64,000 nucleotides of DNA from Roseovarius marisflavi. GTDB lineage: Bacteria; Pseudomonadota; Alphaproteobacteria; Rhodobacterales; Rhodobacteraceae. Below, piece after piece: positions 50,671 to 62,507 of the stretch. The translations under genes were made by a program, and so were the position numbers. The first letter of the stretch is position 1. The number at the start of each line of letters is the position of its first letter. The notes below the pieces were generated by a model that saw nothing but the letters and a program-made list of their open reading frames with translations, searched no databases and was not told the origin of the DNA. Where the stretch lies: assembly GCF_900142625.1 (NCBI RefSeq), contig NZ_FRBN01000013.1:37497-101496 (forward strand). Direction: 5' to 3'.

Positions 50671-51126
50671 ATGCCTGACACTGGCCTTGGTGAGGGGATC
50701 GACATGAAAGCAGAAGTTTTTTTGCCCGAAGATTATCAGCCGGCTGAAGACGAGCCGTTCATGAATGAGCGCCAGACGGAGTATTTCCGTCGCAAGCTTC
50801 TGGCCTGGCGTGAGGATCTTCTGGAGGGCAGCCGCGAGACCATCGAAGGTCTTCAGGATGGCACTCGGGCCATTCCCGATGTCGCCGACCGCGCCAGCGA
50901 AGAAACCGACCGCGCGCTTGAACTGCGCACGCGGGATCGTCAGCGCAAGCTTGTCGCCAAGATCGACTCGGCCCTGCGCCGGATTGATCAGGGCGAATAT
51001 GGTTATTGCGAAGTGACCGGCGAGCCGATCAGCCTCAAGCGGCTGGATGCGCGCCCGATCGCCACCATGAGCCTTGAGGCGCAAGAACGCCACGAGCGCC
51101 GCGAAAAAGTTCACCGCGACGACTAA
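50671..51126 (+). CDS. dksA: DksA/TraR-family RNA polymerase regulator
   Basis: A 151-residue DksA-like protein. A long coiled coil (FMNERQTEYFRRKLLAWRED) ends with the tip DVADRASEETDRALELRTRD, carrying the Asp and Ala residues that enter the polymerase channel. The C-terminal finger YGYCEVTGEPISLKRLDARP then TMSLEAQ has one Cys in place of the usual four, so it probably does not bind zinc. Two starts have ribosome sites: ATG 50671 (AAGGAGA) and ATG 50704 (GAGGGG). Confidence 0.92.
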   Translation: MPDTGLGEGIDMKAEVFLPEDYQPAEDEPFMNERQTEYFRRKLLAWREDLLEGSRETIEGLQDGTRAIPDVADRASEETDRALELRTRDRQRKLVAKIDSALRRIDQGEYGYCEVTGEPISLKRLDARPIATMSLEAQERHERREKVHRDD

Positions 51127-51214
51127 GGTCGTCTGCGCCACGGCGCACAGAGGATTTTCACGAAATGACGCGTCGGGGCTTTATCCCCGGCGCGTTTCGG
51201 TTCAAAGGGGCCTT

Positions 51215-52387
51215 ATGGAGTTGGACAAGCTCAACATAACGGTCATCGGGGCCGGTATCGGTGGTCTTGCCGTGGCGCGCGCACTTGCCCTGCGCGGGGC
51301 CAATGTGACCGTGCTTGAACAGGCCGCCGAGATTTCCGAGGTCGGCGCCGGTCTTCAGATAAGCCCGAATGGCTTTGCGGTGCTGCGCGCGCTTGGACTT
51401 GGCGATGCCCTGCGCCGCGTCGCGGTTCAGGCCAAGGCCGTCAGCCTGCGCGATTATCGCCGCGAAGAGGTGCTGCGCCTTGATCTCGGGTCGCTCGACA
51501 ATGATGATTACTATTTCATCCACCGTGCCGATCTGATCGACATTATGGCGGCTGGCGCGCGGGCGGCGGGTGTGAAAATCCGCCTGTTGCAAAAGGTCTT
51601 TGGCGTCATCCCCGGCGCGCGCCCCAAGGTCGAGCTGGCCAATGGCGCGACGCTTTGTTCGGATCTGGTGATCGGGGCCGATGGGTTGCATTCGCATGCC
51701 CGCGCCGCGCTCAATGGCACAACGGCGCCGTTTTTCACCCGCCAGGTGGCCTGGCGCGCGACGATTCCCAATACAGGCGGGCGCGGGCCAGAGGCGCGCG
51801 TTCACATGGGGCCGATGCGCCATGTGGTCAGCTATCCGTTGCGCGACAGCACGCTTTTGAACATCGTCGCGGTTCAGGAAAAGGCCGCCTGGGCCGCCGA
51901 AAGCTGGAGCCAGAAAGACGACCCCAATGCCCTGCGCGCGGCCTTCGGCGATTTTTGCCCCGAGGTGCGCGCCATGCTCGCTGCGGTGCAAGAGGTGCAT
52001 CTCTGGGGGTTGTTCCGCCACCCGGTCGCGCCGGTCTGGCAGGCCGGGAATGTCGCGCTTTTGGGCGACGCCGCGCATCCGACCTTGCCGTTCATGGCGC
52101 AGGGCGCGTCAATGGCGCTTGAGGATGGCTGGGTTCTGGCCGATGCCCTGGCGGGGCGCGCGGATATGTCAGAGGCGCTCGCCCGTTATCAGACCCGCCG
52201 CGAGGCCCGCGTGCGCCGCGTGGTCGAGGCCGCCAATCGCAACGCCTGGAAATATCACCTGTCGTTCCCGCCGCTTCGCTGGGCCGCCCATACCGCCCTG
52301 CGCGCCGGAGGGGCCCTGGCGCCGACCCGCATGATGCGCCAGTTTGACTGGCTCTACGGCCATGACGTGACGCAAATCCCGGCCTGA
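51215..52387 (+). CDS. FAD-dependent monooxygenase, salicylate-hydroxylase-like
   Basis: A 390-residue flavoprotein. Start ATG 51215 has AAAGGGG upstream. Rossmann motif VIGAGIGGLAVARALALRG, the DG motif VIGADGLHSHARAAL, and GDAAHPTLPFMAQGASMALE. Group A aromatic hydroxylase; the substrate cannot be told. Confidence 0.9.
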   Translation: MELDKLNITVIGAGIGGLAVARALALRGANVTVLEQAAEISEVGAGLQISPNGFAVLRALGLGDALRRVAVQAKAVSLRDYRREEVLRLDLGSLDNDDYYFIHRADLIDIMAAGARAAGVKIRLLQKVFGVIPGARPKVELANGATLCSDLVIGADGLHSHARAALNGTTAPFFTRQVAWRATIPNTGGRGPEARVHMGPMRHVVSYPLRDSTLLNIVAVQEKAAWAAESWSQKDDPNALRAAFGDFCPEVRAMLAAVQEVHLWGLFRHPVAPVWQAGNVALLGDAAHPTLPFMAQGASMALEDGWVLADALAGRADMSEALARYQTRREARVRRVVEAANRNAWKYHLSFPPLRWAAHTALRAGGALAPTRMMRQFDWLYGHDVTQIPA

Positions 52388-52512
52388 TTCACAAGCCGTT
52401 AATACGTGTTAATCGCGCAACGATTGCTCTTTTTTGTGGCAACGATGCTTGCGGATTTCTCCCAAATTGGTGACAAGCGGGTCACAATAACAAAACACGT
52501 GAGGAGCGGTAT

Positions 52513-53436
52513 ATGTCTTTGAAAACAAACATTTTTATGGGTGCACTTTTTGCATCCATGCCCCTTGCGCTTTGCGCGCAGGACGCGGGCGGCGCCTTTA
52601 CCCTTGGCTATGGTGCCTCGTCGGTCTCTGGCCCGGCTGGCGACCTCTCGACCCTGTCGCTGGACGGCGTTGGCAATATCGCGCTGAACAACAGTTTCAA
52701 TATCGGGCTTTACGGCTCTTTCCGCAGTGTCGACGAAAACAACACAAGTGATGATCTCGCGGCCTCTGACTTTGGTTTTACGCTGAATTATCAGTTTCTC
52801 AACGGCGTGGTGCTTGGCGGTTATCTTGATTACGCAAAGCTTGATTTTGGGTCATTCGCGACGGATTTCGATACCACGTCTTATGGCGGTACGGTGGGCT
52901 ACGTGACCAATACCTTCGGAGCGGAGGCCTTTCTTGGCGGCACCGAAACGTCGCCGGATCTGGCGGCGGGCGTGGATTGGGTCGATTACGGCCTTAACCT
53001 TCGCTACGTGGTCTCGCCGCAGGCCCGCCTTGGCGGTCACATCATGCGCAGCGATATCTCCGTTCCCGGAGGCACGGATGTCGAGATTGATTCTTATGGA
53101 ATTGGCGGCGATTACGCCTTTGGCAACGGCTGGTCTGGCTTTGGCGGGCTAAGCTATGTTGACCTCGGTGCGGCAGCTGTCGACGCCACGACATTTGGTG
53201 TTGGCGTCGGCTATGACCTCGGACAGATCAGCCGACTGCCGGCCTCGGTCTCGCTTGAATTGTCGCGTACGGATATTAGCGCACCGGGCGCCGACGCAGA
53301 TGTGGACACCCTCCGCCTGAGCCTGACCGTACCGCTTGGCAACCGCCCAAGCACCACCCCGCTGAACAGCGTCGCTCGCTCGGCCATGGCCCCGCGCCAC
53401 AACGCTGTGTCAACGCTGCTTGAGTCTGCCTTCTGA
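52513..53436 (+). CDS. Porin-like outer-membrane beta-barrel
   Basis: A 307-residue protein with signal peptide (MGALFASMPLALCAQ, cleavage about residue 22). The body alternates hydrophobic and polar residues with aromatic girdles (FTLGYGASSVSG, FGFTLNYQFLNGVVLGGYLDY, YGGTVGYVTNTFGAEAFLGG), as in small outer-membrane barrels. C-terminal end LLESAF carries the terminal Phe typical of barrel insertion. Confidence 0.75.
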   Translation: MSLKTNIFMGALFASMPLALCAQDAGGAFTLGYGASSVSGPAGDLSTLSLDGVGNIALNNSFNIGLYGSFRSVDENNTSDDLAASDFGFTLNYQFLNGVVLGGYLDYAKLDFGSFATDFDTTSYGGTVGYVTNTFGAEAFLGGTETSPDLAAGVDWVDYGLNLRYVVSPQARLGGHIMRSDISVPGGTDVEIDSYGIGGDYAFGNGWSGFGGLSYVDLGAAAVDATTFGVGVGYDLGQISRLPASVSLELSRTDISAPGADADVDTLRLSLTVPLGNRPSTTPLNSVARSAMAPRHNAVSTLLESAF

Positions 53437-53671
53437 GACATTGGCAGGGCTGGGGCATGCTGCCTGTCTGATCGATCCCGAAAAGGCGCGCCGTTCCAAC
53501 GATGCGCGGGTGATCAAGGCGGCGCGTTCCAGCGGTGAGTATGTAAGCCCCGGCTATCTGCCGCCCTGTTCGGACGGGCGCGGCAGTGGCTATGCCGTTG
53601 ATCTCAAGGCGATCGAAAAGACGGGCAAGGTGCTGGACGAAATCACCAATTTCGATATCGGCAAATACTGA
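53420..53671 (+). CDS. Small protein overlapping the barrel gene, function unknown
   Basis: An 83-residue frame from a TTG inside the end of the barrel gene (17-bp overlap). It has EKARRSNDARVIKAARSSGE, GYLPPCSDGRGSGYAVDLKA and KTGKVLDEITNFDIGKY. The composition looks coding and the third positions are GC-rich. It may be a separate short gene or the remnant of a longer one. Confidence 0.4.
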   Translation: MSLPSETLAGLGHAACLIDPEKARRSNDARVIKAARSSGEYVSPGYLPPCSDGRGSGYAVDLKAIEKTGKVLDEITNFDIGKY

Positions 53672-53677
53672 GCCCGC

Positions 53678-54223
53678 TCAGGCATCGCGCCACGTGCCGG
53701 GCGCGATGCCGTCAAGCGACCACTCGCCGATGCGCCACCGCACAAGCCGCAGGGTGGGGTGGCCGATATAGGCGGTCATCCGGCGCACTTGGCGATTGCG
53801 CCCCTCGGAAATGGTGATCGACAGCCAGCAATCGGGCACCGATTTGCGATAGCGCACCGGCGGGGTGCGCGCCCAGATATCCGGCGCCTCGATGCGCGCC
53901 ACCCTGGCGGGTCGGGTCGGGCCGTCCTTGAGGGTGACACCGCTGCGCAGCGCGGCAAGCGCCGCTTCATCGGGCAGGCCTTCGACCTGAACCAGATAGG
54001 TTTTTTCCATTTTAAAACGGGGGTTTGTGATGCGCGCTTGAAGTGCGCCATCGTCGGTCAGCAAGAGCAGGCCCTCACTGTCACGATCCAGCCGACCGGC
54101 GGGATAGACCTTGGGCACGTCAATGAAATCCGAAAGGGTCGCGCGCGCGCTACCAGCGGTGCTGCGGTCGGTAAACTGCGACAGCACGCCGAAGGGTTTG
54201 TTGAACAGGATCAGCCGGGCCAT
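53678..54223 (-). CDS. rluE: 23S rRNA pseudouridine synthase, RluE type
   Basis: A 181-residue synthase without S4 domain, as in RluE. The catalytic Asp is in [21 protein letters not shown]; further blocks are [14 protein letters not shown] and [18 protein letters not shown]. It isomerises a uridine of 23S rRNA. Confidence 0.92.
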   Translation of the reverse strand: MARLILFNKPFGVLSQFTDRSTAGSARATLSDFIDVPKVYPAGRLDRDSEGLLLLTDDGALQARITNPRFKMEKTYLVQVEGLPDEAALAALRSGVTLKDGPTRPARVARIEAPDIWARTPPVRYRKSVPDCWLSITISEGRNRQVRRMTAYIGHPTLRLVRWRIGEWSLDGIAPGTWRDA

Positions 54224-54265
54224 ACGCCCGTGATGCCTGAGCGCGCGCGGGCCTGCAAGCCTTGG

Positions 54266-54892
54266 TTACTTGTGACCGGGCCACAGCCCCGCGCGTACCT
54301 TGTATGTCCAGGGCAGGCCCGCATTGCGCCAGCCATTGACCGCGCGCACGCCCGCATCGTTCTTGTCGCCCTCGAAACCATCGACGACGTTGTAAAGCGT
54401 CACATCGAGTCCCGCCTTGACCAGCTTTTCGATGGCTGCCGCGCTGCGCGAGCCAGAGCGGCACATGACCAGAATTGTGTCGATTCCCTGTGCGGCATCG
54501 CTGGCAAGCCATGCTTGCACCTCGGCCACGAAATCGGGGTTGTCGATCATCTTGTAGACGCCCTTTTGCGCGTCAAACCCCAAAGCGGGGTCGACGAATT
54601 TGGACGGGATATTGGCCGCCGCCTGCATCGGATAGCCTATCAGCATGGTCTCGGACGGGGTGCGCACGTCAATCAGCGCCATGTTGGGGTGATCGGCCAG
54701 CACGCGCCCCGCATCGGCGGCGGTGATATAGAGGCCGGGGGTGGTTTGTTTGCTTTTGCTCAGGTCGGCCGCAACAACAGGGGCCTGAAGGTCAAGCGCG
54801 GTTTCGGCGGCGCTGATCTGCGGGCCAAGCGCCAGCGTCAGGGCAACGAACGCGGGGGCGGCAAAGCGTGAAAGTCGGGTGATAGGAAGCAT
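54266..54892 (-). CDS. Exported rhodanese-like protein
   Basis: A 208-residue protein starting at ATG 54892 (GAGAGGA upstream) with signal peptide RFAAPAFVALTLALGP, cleavage near SAAE. The rhodanese domain has the active-site loop VMCRSGSRSAAAIEKL and VDGFEGDKND. It is a probable periplasmic sulfurtransferase. An FNR-like box lies 77 bp upstream. Confidence 0.88.
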   Translation of the reverse strand: MLPITRLSRFAAPAFVALTLALGPQISAAETALDLQAPVVAADLSKSKQTTPGLYITAADAGRVLADHPNMALIDVRTPSETMLIGYPMQAAANIPSKFVDPALGFDAQKGVYKMIDNPDFVAEVQAWLASDAAQGIDTILVMCRSGSRSAAAIEKLVKAGLDVTLYNVVDGFEGDKNDAGVRAVNGWRNAGLPWTYKVRAGLWPGHK

Positions 54893-54968
54893 GTCAAAGT
54901 CCTCTCCGATTACATTCATGTAGGTGAATGTGATGGGTCAGACCTACGCCTGTCAAGCACTCTGTGCC

Positions 54969-54982
54969 TTGATCTTTGTCAA
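54969..54982. promoter_or_regulatory. FNR/FixK-like box (TTGAT-N4-GTCAA)
   Basis: One mismatch from consensus, located 77 bp upstream of the rhodanese start and just after the trpE stop. Confidence 0.55.
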
Positions 54983-54987
54983 CGGCC

Positions 54988-56508
<1,521 letters not shown>

Positions 56509-56511
56509 TCC

Positions 56512-58350
56512 TTAGTTGAAATTGGAATGCACGGCGTTCATGGCGGCCTGATCAAGGGTCACCCCGGCGCGGGTGCGGATGTCGTCAGCCAGCACCTGAA
56601 ACAGATCCTGACTGAGGTCGGCGGCGACCTGATCACGCAGGGCATCGCGCAGACGCCGAAGGTCTTCATCCTCTTCGGCGGGCGGCAGGACGTTGTCGAG
56701 CTTGAGAACGAACAGACGCCCGTTGCCTTCGATCACGCGAACCTCGCCTTTTTCCATGCCGAACACGGTTTCGATAAACTCTGCAGGGGCGTCGGCCTGA
56801 TAGCTGCGGCGGGTCAGATCACGGACCACCGTCGCCGCAAGCCCGAGATCGTCAAAGGATTTCCCGGCCTGCAATTCGGTCACCTGGCCCTCGATTTCCG
56901 CGCGCAGTGCTTTGATCGTGGCCTGCGCCCGCCAGCCTTGCACCACGGCGTCGCGTACGTCTTCCAGCGGCTGAATGCGCGGCTCGTCGATGCCATCGAG
57001 GCGGAGTGCGAAAATGCCGTCATCCTCAAGCTTGGCAACGGCAGGGTAATCCGCTTCGGTCACCTCGGCGGCAGCAGTGCGAAACGCGCCATAGGCGGCG
57101 ATCTCGTCGCTTATTCCGGGATGCCAGTCGATCTGGCCAAGCACAAGATCGGTCTCATTGGCGATTTCCTCAAGGGTGGCCCCACCGGCCAGGAGGTCAT
57201 CAACCGTGTCGATCTGCGCATCAATCACCCGGCGCGCGCGGTCGCCGGCAAGCGCTGCGCGCAACTCGGGCATAGCCTCTTCAAAGCTGGTAGTTTCGGC
57301 GGCAAGCACCGCATTCACCCGGAAAATCGCCGGGCCAAGATCGGTTTCCGCCGGGCCAACCACGGTGCCGACATCGGCGCCAAAGACAACATCGGCGGCG
57401 GGGCCAAGATCGGCCGCCGAGACATCACCCATATCGACATCCGCCAGGTCTAGCCCGCGTTCGGACACCAGCATTTCAAACAGGATACCCTGATCAAGCC
57501 GCGCCATCGCGGTTTGCGCGGCCTCGGCATGCGGGAAAACCAGACGCTCGACCAGGCGACGCTCTGGCTGGTTGAACTCGGCCTCGCGGTCGGCGTAGGC
57601 CTCGCGCAGCGCCACCTCATCCACCTCGACGGTGTCGAGGATCATGGTCGGGGTCATCCAGGCATAGGTGATCTTCTTGGTTTCCGGCGTGGTGAAATCG
57701 GGCAGGTGGCCCTGATGATAGGTCTTGAGATCCTGTTCAGAGGGCACCGGAAGGCCGGTCGCCAGATCGTTGCGGTCAAGCGTTGCAAAGGCAATGCTGC
57801 GACGCTCTGACAAATAGGTCAGCATCGCATCCATATAGGAGGTCGGCACCTGAACGCCCGACACCACCGCCGCCTGGAGCAGGGTGCGCGCGGTTTCAGA
57901 GCGGATATTGCTTTCAAAGCGGCCCTCGTTCATGCCGGCCTGCTGCAGCGCAAAGGCATAGGCCTCGCGGTCAAACGAGCCGTCGATACCCTGAAAAGCG
58001 GGGATTTCGATGATCTGGTTGCGCAGGTTCACATCGCCGATGGAAATGCCAACCCGGTCGGTCTCATTTTCCAGTGCCGCCGCCGAGACCAGCCGTGACA
58101 GAACCGCCTGATCCACCCCAAGCGCCTGAGCGCGGGCAAAGCTAATGGGCTCGCCACGTTCGGCCTCAAGCGCACGAATTTCGTTTTGCAGGGCGCGGGC
58201 ATAGGTGGTGACGTCGATATCGGTCTCGCCCACTGCGCCGATGCTGCGCACATTGCCCGAAAGGTTGGTTGCGCCAAAGCCGCCAAGACCGATGACCAAA
58301 AGGCCCATCAGAATCCAGACCAGTGTTTTCGTGATGCCGCTGCCCGCCAT
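56512..58350 (-). CDS. PpiD-like periplasmic peptidyl-prolyl isomerase
   Basis: A 612-residue SurA/PpiD-type protein: N-terminal anchor TKTLVWILMGLLVIGLGGFG, SurA_N-like chaperone domain, and a parvulin-like middle (about 230-360). The parvulin signature is weak. It helps fold outer-membrane proteins at the inner-membrane surface. Confidence 0.9.
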   Translation of the reverse strand: MAGSGITKTLVWILMGLLVIGLGGFGATNLSGNVRSIGAVGETDIDVTTYARALQNEIRALEAERGEPISFARAQALGVDQAVLSRLVSAAALENETDRVGISIGDVNLRNQIIEIPAFQGIDGSFDREAYAFALQQAGMNEGRFESNIRSETARTLLQAAVVSGVQVPTSYMDAMLTYLSERRSIAFATLDRNDLATGLPVPSEQDLKTYHQGHLPDFTTPETKKITYAWMTPTMILDTVEVDEVALREAYADREAEFNQPERRLVERLVFPHAEAAQTAMARLDQGILFEMLVSERGLDLADVDMGDVSAADLGPAADVVFGADVGTVVGPAETDLGPAIFRVNAVLAAETTSFEEAMPELRAALAGDRARRVIDAQIDTVDDLLAGGATLEEIANETDLVLGQIDWHPGISDEIAAYGAFRTAAAEVTEADYPAVAKLEDDGIFALRLDGIDEPRIQPLEDVRDAVVQGWRAQATIKALRAEIEGQVTELQAGKSFDDLGLAATVVRDLTRRSYQADAPAEFIETVFGMEKGEVRVIEGNGRLFVLKLDNVLPPAEEDEDLRRLRDALRDQVAADLSQDLFQVLADDIRTRAGVTLDQAAMNAVHSNFN

Positions 58351-58395
58351 TTGACCCCCTGTACGTCTTGTCTGAAACCGCGCTTGCGCGACTGT

Positions 58396-59598
58396 CTACG
58401 CGTTGCCCGTCGCCGGGGCAAGAGGCCAGCGCAGCGCCGCAAGTCGCTCAAACAGCGCGGTGATCCCGGCGCGGTCGAGATTGGCAAAGGCGACGCGCAT
58501 CTCGCGTTGCCCCGACAGGTGATCTTCGGGCTGAAACATCGTGCCGGGCAAGAGCAGAACCCCCGCCTCGCGGACAAGTTTCGGCGCAAGCTGAGCCGAG
58601 GTTTCCTCAAAAGGATGCGCCGCATAGGCGAAATAGGCGCCACAGCCCAAAAGCCGCCACCCCTGCGCCAGCAGCTTCGGCATGTTGTCGTGGATCGCGG
58701 CACGGCGGTCCAATATCTCGGCGCGCTCGCCCGCAAGCCATTGGCCAAGGTTCTGCATGCCCCAAAGGGCTGCGACCTGGCCAAGCTGATTGGGGCAGAT
58801 GGTGACGGTATCAAGAAATTTCTCCGCCTCGGCAAGGCGCGCGGGGCTGGCCACCATGGCGCCAACCCGGTGCCCGGTGAGGCGGTATGCCTTGGAAAAG
58901 GAATAAAGCTGAATAAGCGTGTCATGCCAGTCGGGATCGTGAAACAGGTCATGCGGCGCGCCGGGGCGCGCATCAAAGTCGCGATAGGTTTCGTCCACGA
59001 TCAACGCGATGCCACAGGAGCGCGCCAGATTGAAGAAGGCGCGCACAAGGTCTGCGGGATACTCGACCCCGCCGGGGTTGTTGGGCGTCACCAGAACAAT
59101 TGCGCGGGTGCGCGGCGTGATCAGGCGGGCGGCCTGATCCGGGTCAGGCAGCAATTCCGCCCCGGCGGGCAGCGCGACCGAGCGCACACCGGCCATATCG
59201 AGCCACATCTTGTGATTGAAATACCAGGGCGTCGGCACGATCACCTCGTCACCCTCGGCGCAAAGCGTTGTGATCGCCGCGCAAAACGCCTGATTGCAGC
59301 CCGAGGTGATGGCGACATTCTCGGCGGCAAGCGTGCTGCCATAAGCGGCGCTCCACTGCGTCGCGACCTCTTCGCGCAACTCGGGCAGGCCGAGAACGGG
59401 GCCATAAAGGTGCGCCTCGGGGCGATCGAGCGCGGCCTCTGCCACCACCCGGCGCAGGGCCTCTGGCGGGGCCTCGACCGGGGCGGCCTGGCTGACGTTG
59501 ATCAGCGGGCGATCTGGCGGGAAGGTGACCCCGTCAAGCCAGCGGCGCGCCTCCATGACGGGCGGGCTGAAGGTGCGGGCAGTACGGGGCAGGGGCAT
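58396..59598 (-). CDS. Class I/II PLP aminotransferase
   Basis: A 400-residue aminotransferase: TSGCNQAF, VTPNNPGGVEYP, DETYRDFDA, and the PLP lysine Lys236 in SFSKAYRLTGHRVG. Substrate not determinable. It is transcribed in the same direction as ppiD and trpE. Confidence 0.9.
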   Translation of the reverse strand: MPLPRTARTFSPPVMEARRWLDGVTFPPDRPLINVSQAAPVEAPPEALRRVVAEAALDRPEAHLYGPVLGLPELREEVATQWSAAYGSTLAAENVAITSGCNQAFCAAITTLCAEGDEVIVPTPWYFNHKMWLDMAGVRSVALPAGAELLPDPDQAARLITPRTRAIVLVTPNNPGGVEYPADLVRAFFNLARSCGIALIVDETYRDFDARPGAPHDLFHDPDWHDTLIQLYSFSKAYRLTGHRVGAMVASPARLAEAEKFLDTVTICPNQLGQVAALWGMQNLGQWLAGERAEILDRRAAIHDNMPKLLAQGWRLLGCGAYFAYAAHPFEETSAQLAPKLVREAGVLLLPGTMFQPEDHLSGQREMRVAFANLDRAGITALFERLAALRWPLAPATGNA

Positions 59599-59683
59599 CG
59601 GGTCTCTCCTGGAAACGGGGGCTCGTCGGGCCTCTCAGCCCGCCTCGCGGTGCGGGCACGCAAGGGCGCGAAGAGCCGCACGG

Positions 59684-60190
59684 TTACTTGCCACGGTAAG
59701 GCTCAACATACTGCAAAGCCATATCCCAGGGAAAGAAAATCCAGGTGTCCTGGCTGACTTCGGTGACAAAGGTCTGAACCTGTGCGCGGCCCATCGGCTT
59801 GGCATAGACGGTGGCCACATGCGCCTTTGGCATTTGTGCGCGCACCACTTCAAGGGTGCGTCCGGTATCGACCAGATCGTCAATGACCAGCACACCGGAC
59901 CCATCGCCGACGATCTCCATGTCCGGTGACTTGATCACGCGCGGTTCGCTTTGGGTCTGGTGGTCATAGGATTTGACGCTGATCGTATCGACAATGCGAA
60001 TATCAAGCTCGCGCGCCACGATCATCGCCGGGGCCATGCCGCCACGGGTGATCGCCACAACCGCCCGCCAGCCGCCCTCGGGGGCGTCGTTCTGCAAGCG
60101 CCACGCCAAAGCGCGCGCATCGCGGTGAAGCTGATCCCAGCTGACGTGAAAGCCTTTTTCGTGCGGAAGCCAATCGCTCATCTCAGTCAC
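59684..60190 (-). CDS. gpt: Xanthine phosphoribosyltransferase
   Basis: A 168-residue purine salvage enzyme. PRPP site [34 protein letters not shown] at the N-terminus. It overlaps the LysE-type gene by four bases. Confidence 0.93.
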   Translation of the reverse strand: MTEMSDWLPHEKGFHVSWDQLHRDARALAWRLQNDAPEGGWRAVVAITRGGMAPAMIVARELDIRIVDTISVKSYDHQTQSEPRVIKSPDMEIVGDGSGVLVIDDLVDTGRTLEVVRAQMPKAHVATVYAKPMGRAQVQTFVTEVSQDTWIFFPWDMALQYVEPYRGK

Positions 60191-60789
60191 CTGTCCAGTA
60201 AAAGTTTCAATCCCAGGGCGCCCATCACAAGCGCCGCGGCCCGGTCAAGGCCGGGCTTTGCCCCTACGTAAGCCCGGCGCGCCGCTTGTCCGCTTAGCAG
60301 GGTCGCGAACAGGCCGTAAAACAGCCACTCGACCAAAGCGTGGTTGGCAACGATCAAGGCGATGTCAGTGGCGCTCAACCCCTTGGGGAAGATCACGACC
60401 AGCACCGAGGCGGCGAATAAAACCGACTTGGGGTTGCCAAGGTTGATCAGCGCGCCGTCGAAAAGCGCGCGCCCACGCGGGCGCGCCGCCGCATCAAGCG
60501 GGGCTTTCGCGTCACGCCATGTGCCATAGGCAATATAGATCAGATAAAGCGCGCCACCGATCTTGAGCAGGCCGTAAGCCCAGGGAAAGACCGCGAACAG
60601 CCCCTCAAGCCCCAAGAGCGCCGCCAGCGTCCAGCCCGCCGCGATCGCCCCAAGCCCCAGACCCGCCGCAATCCCCGAGGCGCGCCCATCCGCAAGCGCG
60701 GTGCGCAGGGCAAACAAAAGGGCCGGGCCGGGGCTGAGCAGGGCGGCCAGCAGAACCGCGTTGAAGGCCAGAAGGTCGAGATAGGACAT
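60187..60789 (-). CDS. LysE-family exporter
   Basis: A 200-residue membrane protein with five to six TM segments and LysE/RhtB features [21 protein letters not shown] and [14 protein letters not shown]. It probably exports an amino acid. Confidence 0.88.
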   Translation of the reverse strand: MSYLDLLAFNAVLLAALLSPGPALLFALRTALADGRASGIAAGLGLGAIAAGWTLAALLGLEGLFAVFPWAYGLLKIGGALYLIYIAYGTWRDAKAPLDAAARPRGRALFDGALINLGNPKSVLFAASVLVVIFPKGLSATDIALIVANHALVEWLFYGLFATLLSGQAARRAYVGAKPGLDRAAALVMGALGLKLLLDR

Positions 60790-60807
60790 CGCGAGGCCCC
60801 GCTTAGA

Positions 60808-61614
60808 TCAGGTCGCGTCGATATCGGGCGCGTCGACCGCCTTCATGCCTACGATATGATAACCCGCATCCACATGCAGGTTCTCGCCGGTCACACCGCT
60901 GCCGAGATCCGACAGAAGATAGAGCGCCGAACGGCCCACATCGTCAATCGTCACGTTGCGGCGCAGCGGTGAATTGAGCTCGTTCCATTTCAGGATATAG
61001 CGGAAATCGCCGATGCCGCTGGCGGCCAGTGTCTTGATCGGGCCTGCGCTGATGGCGTTGACGCGGATGCCGTCCTTGCCAAGATCCTCGGCCAGGTATT
61101 TCACGCTGGCCTCAAGCGCGGCCTTGGCCACGCCCATGACGTTGTAATGCGGCATCACCTGCTCGGCGCCATAATAGGTCAGCGTCAGGGCGCTGCCGCC
61201 GGCGTTCATCATCTTTTCGGCGCGCTGCATCACGGCAGTAAAGGAATAGACGGAAATATCCATCGTCATCATGAAATTGTCGCGGCTGGTGTCGACATAG
61301 CGCCCGCGCAATTCGTTCTTGTCGGAAAACCCGATGGCATGCACCACAAAATCAAGCGTGCCCCAGTGTTGTTCCAACTCGGAAAACAGCGCGTCGACCG
61401 ATGCCATGTCGCTTACGTCACAGGGCAGGACAACATCCGAGCCAAGTTGCGCCGCCAGCGGGGCAACCCGCTTCTTGAGCGCATCCCCTTGATATGAAAA
61501 GGCAAGTTCAGCGCCCGCGTCGGCACAGGCCTTGGCGATGCCCCAGGCAATCGACTTGTCATTGGCAAGACCCATGATAAGCCCGCGTTTCCCCGCCATC
61601 AGATTATTTGACAT
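60808..61614 (-). CDS. fabI: Enoyl-ACP reductase
   Basis: A 268-residue NADH-dependent enoyl reductase: [34 protein letters not shown], catalytic Tyr-x6-Lys in [16 protein letters not shown], and [11 protein letters not shown]. Final step of fatty-acid elongation. Start is ATG 61614. Confidence 0.95.
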   Translation of the reverse strand: MSNNLMAGKRGLIMGLANDKSIAWGIAKACADAGAELAFSYQGDALKKRVAPLAAQLGSDVVLPCDVSDMASVDALFSELEQHWGTLDFVVHAIGFSDKNELRGRYVDTSRDNFMMTMDISVYSFTAVMQRAEKMMNAGGSALTLTYYGAEQVMPHYNVMGVAKAALEASVKYLAEDLGKDGIRVNAISAGPIKTLAASGIGDFRYILKWNELNSPLRRNVTIDDVGRSALYLLSDLGSGVTGENLHVDAGYHIVGMKAVDAPDIDAT

Positions 61615-61773
61615 TCCCAGCCCCCGGCCCAATTCTGCGTTATCTGTCCTTTAGGCGATAGGCGGGATTGCATCAAGGGCTGCGACCCCCCACTTGGGCA
61701 GAGACCCGCAACTATGGGTATTTTCAGCACGATGCGGCGGGCCGACGCCGAATGTATTCTATGGATAGAGAAG

Positions 61774-62385
61774 ATGAACACCATGCAACGAGACGGAATT
61801 TTCGCAGGCGACAACCCCTTCGAGATCGCCCGGACCTGGCTGGCTGAGGCCGAATCCTCTGAACTGAATGATCCCAATGCCGTTGCCCTGGCGACGGTCG
61901 ACGCAAGCGGTCTGCCGAACGTGCGCATGGTCCTGCTCAAGGAAATCGCCGAGGATGGGTTTATCTTTTACACCAACTACACAAGCGCCAAGGGCAGGGA
62001 ACTGGCCGAGAACGGCCAGGCTGCGATGGTGCTGCACTGGAAATCGCTGCGCCGCCAGATTCGCATTCGCGGGCCGGTGGAGCGCGAAGAGGGCGACAAG
62101 GCCGACGCCTATTACGCATCGCGATCCCTCAAGAGTCGCCTCGGGGCCTGGGCGTCGGATCAGTCGAAGCCGCTGGATTCGCGTGCAACCCTGATGGCCA
62201 AGGTTGCCAAAATCACCGCCCAAAAGGGCCCGAACCCACCACGCCCACCCTTTTGGGGAGGTTTCAGAATCGCGCCGGTTGAGATTGAATTCTGGGCGGA
62301 TGGGGCGTTTCGTCTTCATGATCGCTTTGTTTGGCGCACCGAAACCCCCGGGGGAACCTGGAAAATTCGGCGATTAAATCCGTAA
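61774..62385 (+). CDS. pdxH: Pyridoxamine 5'-phosphate oxidase
   Basis: A 203-residue FMN enzyme: [48 protein letters not shown], and the C-terminal [11 protein letters not shown] with WKIRRLNP. It makes pyridoxal phosphate. ATG 61774 is chosen; 61783 is also possible. Confidence 0.93.
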   Translation: MNTMQRDGIFAGDNPFEIARTWLAEAESSELNDPNAVALATVDASGLPNVRMVLLKEIAEDGFIFYTNYTSAKGRELAENGQAAMVLHWKSLRRQIRIRGPVEREEGDKADAYYASRSLKSRLGAWASDQSKPLDSRATLMAKVAKITAQKGPNPPRPPFWGGFRIAPVEIEFWADGAFRLHDRFVWRTETPGGTWKIRRLNP

Positions 62386-62507
62386 ATTACACGTCACGTG
62401 AAATGCAATACGCTGAAAAGTAAGATTATTTTAGGCTTGCATGAGGGGGCTGTTATAACGCAAGTGTTAATGCAGTCTTGGGGATGAAGACTGTTAGGTA
62501 GGACAAA

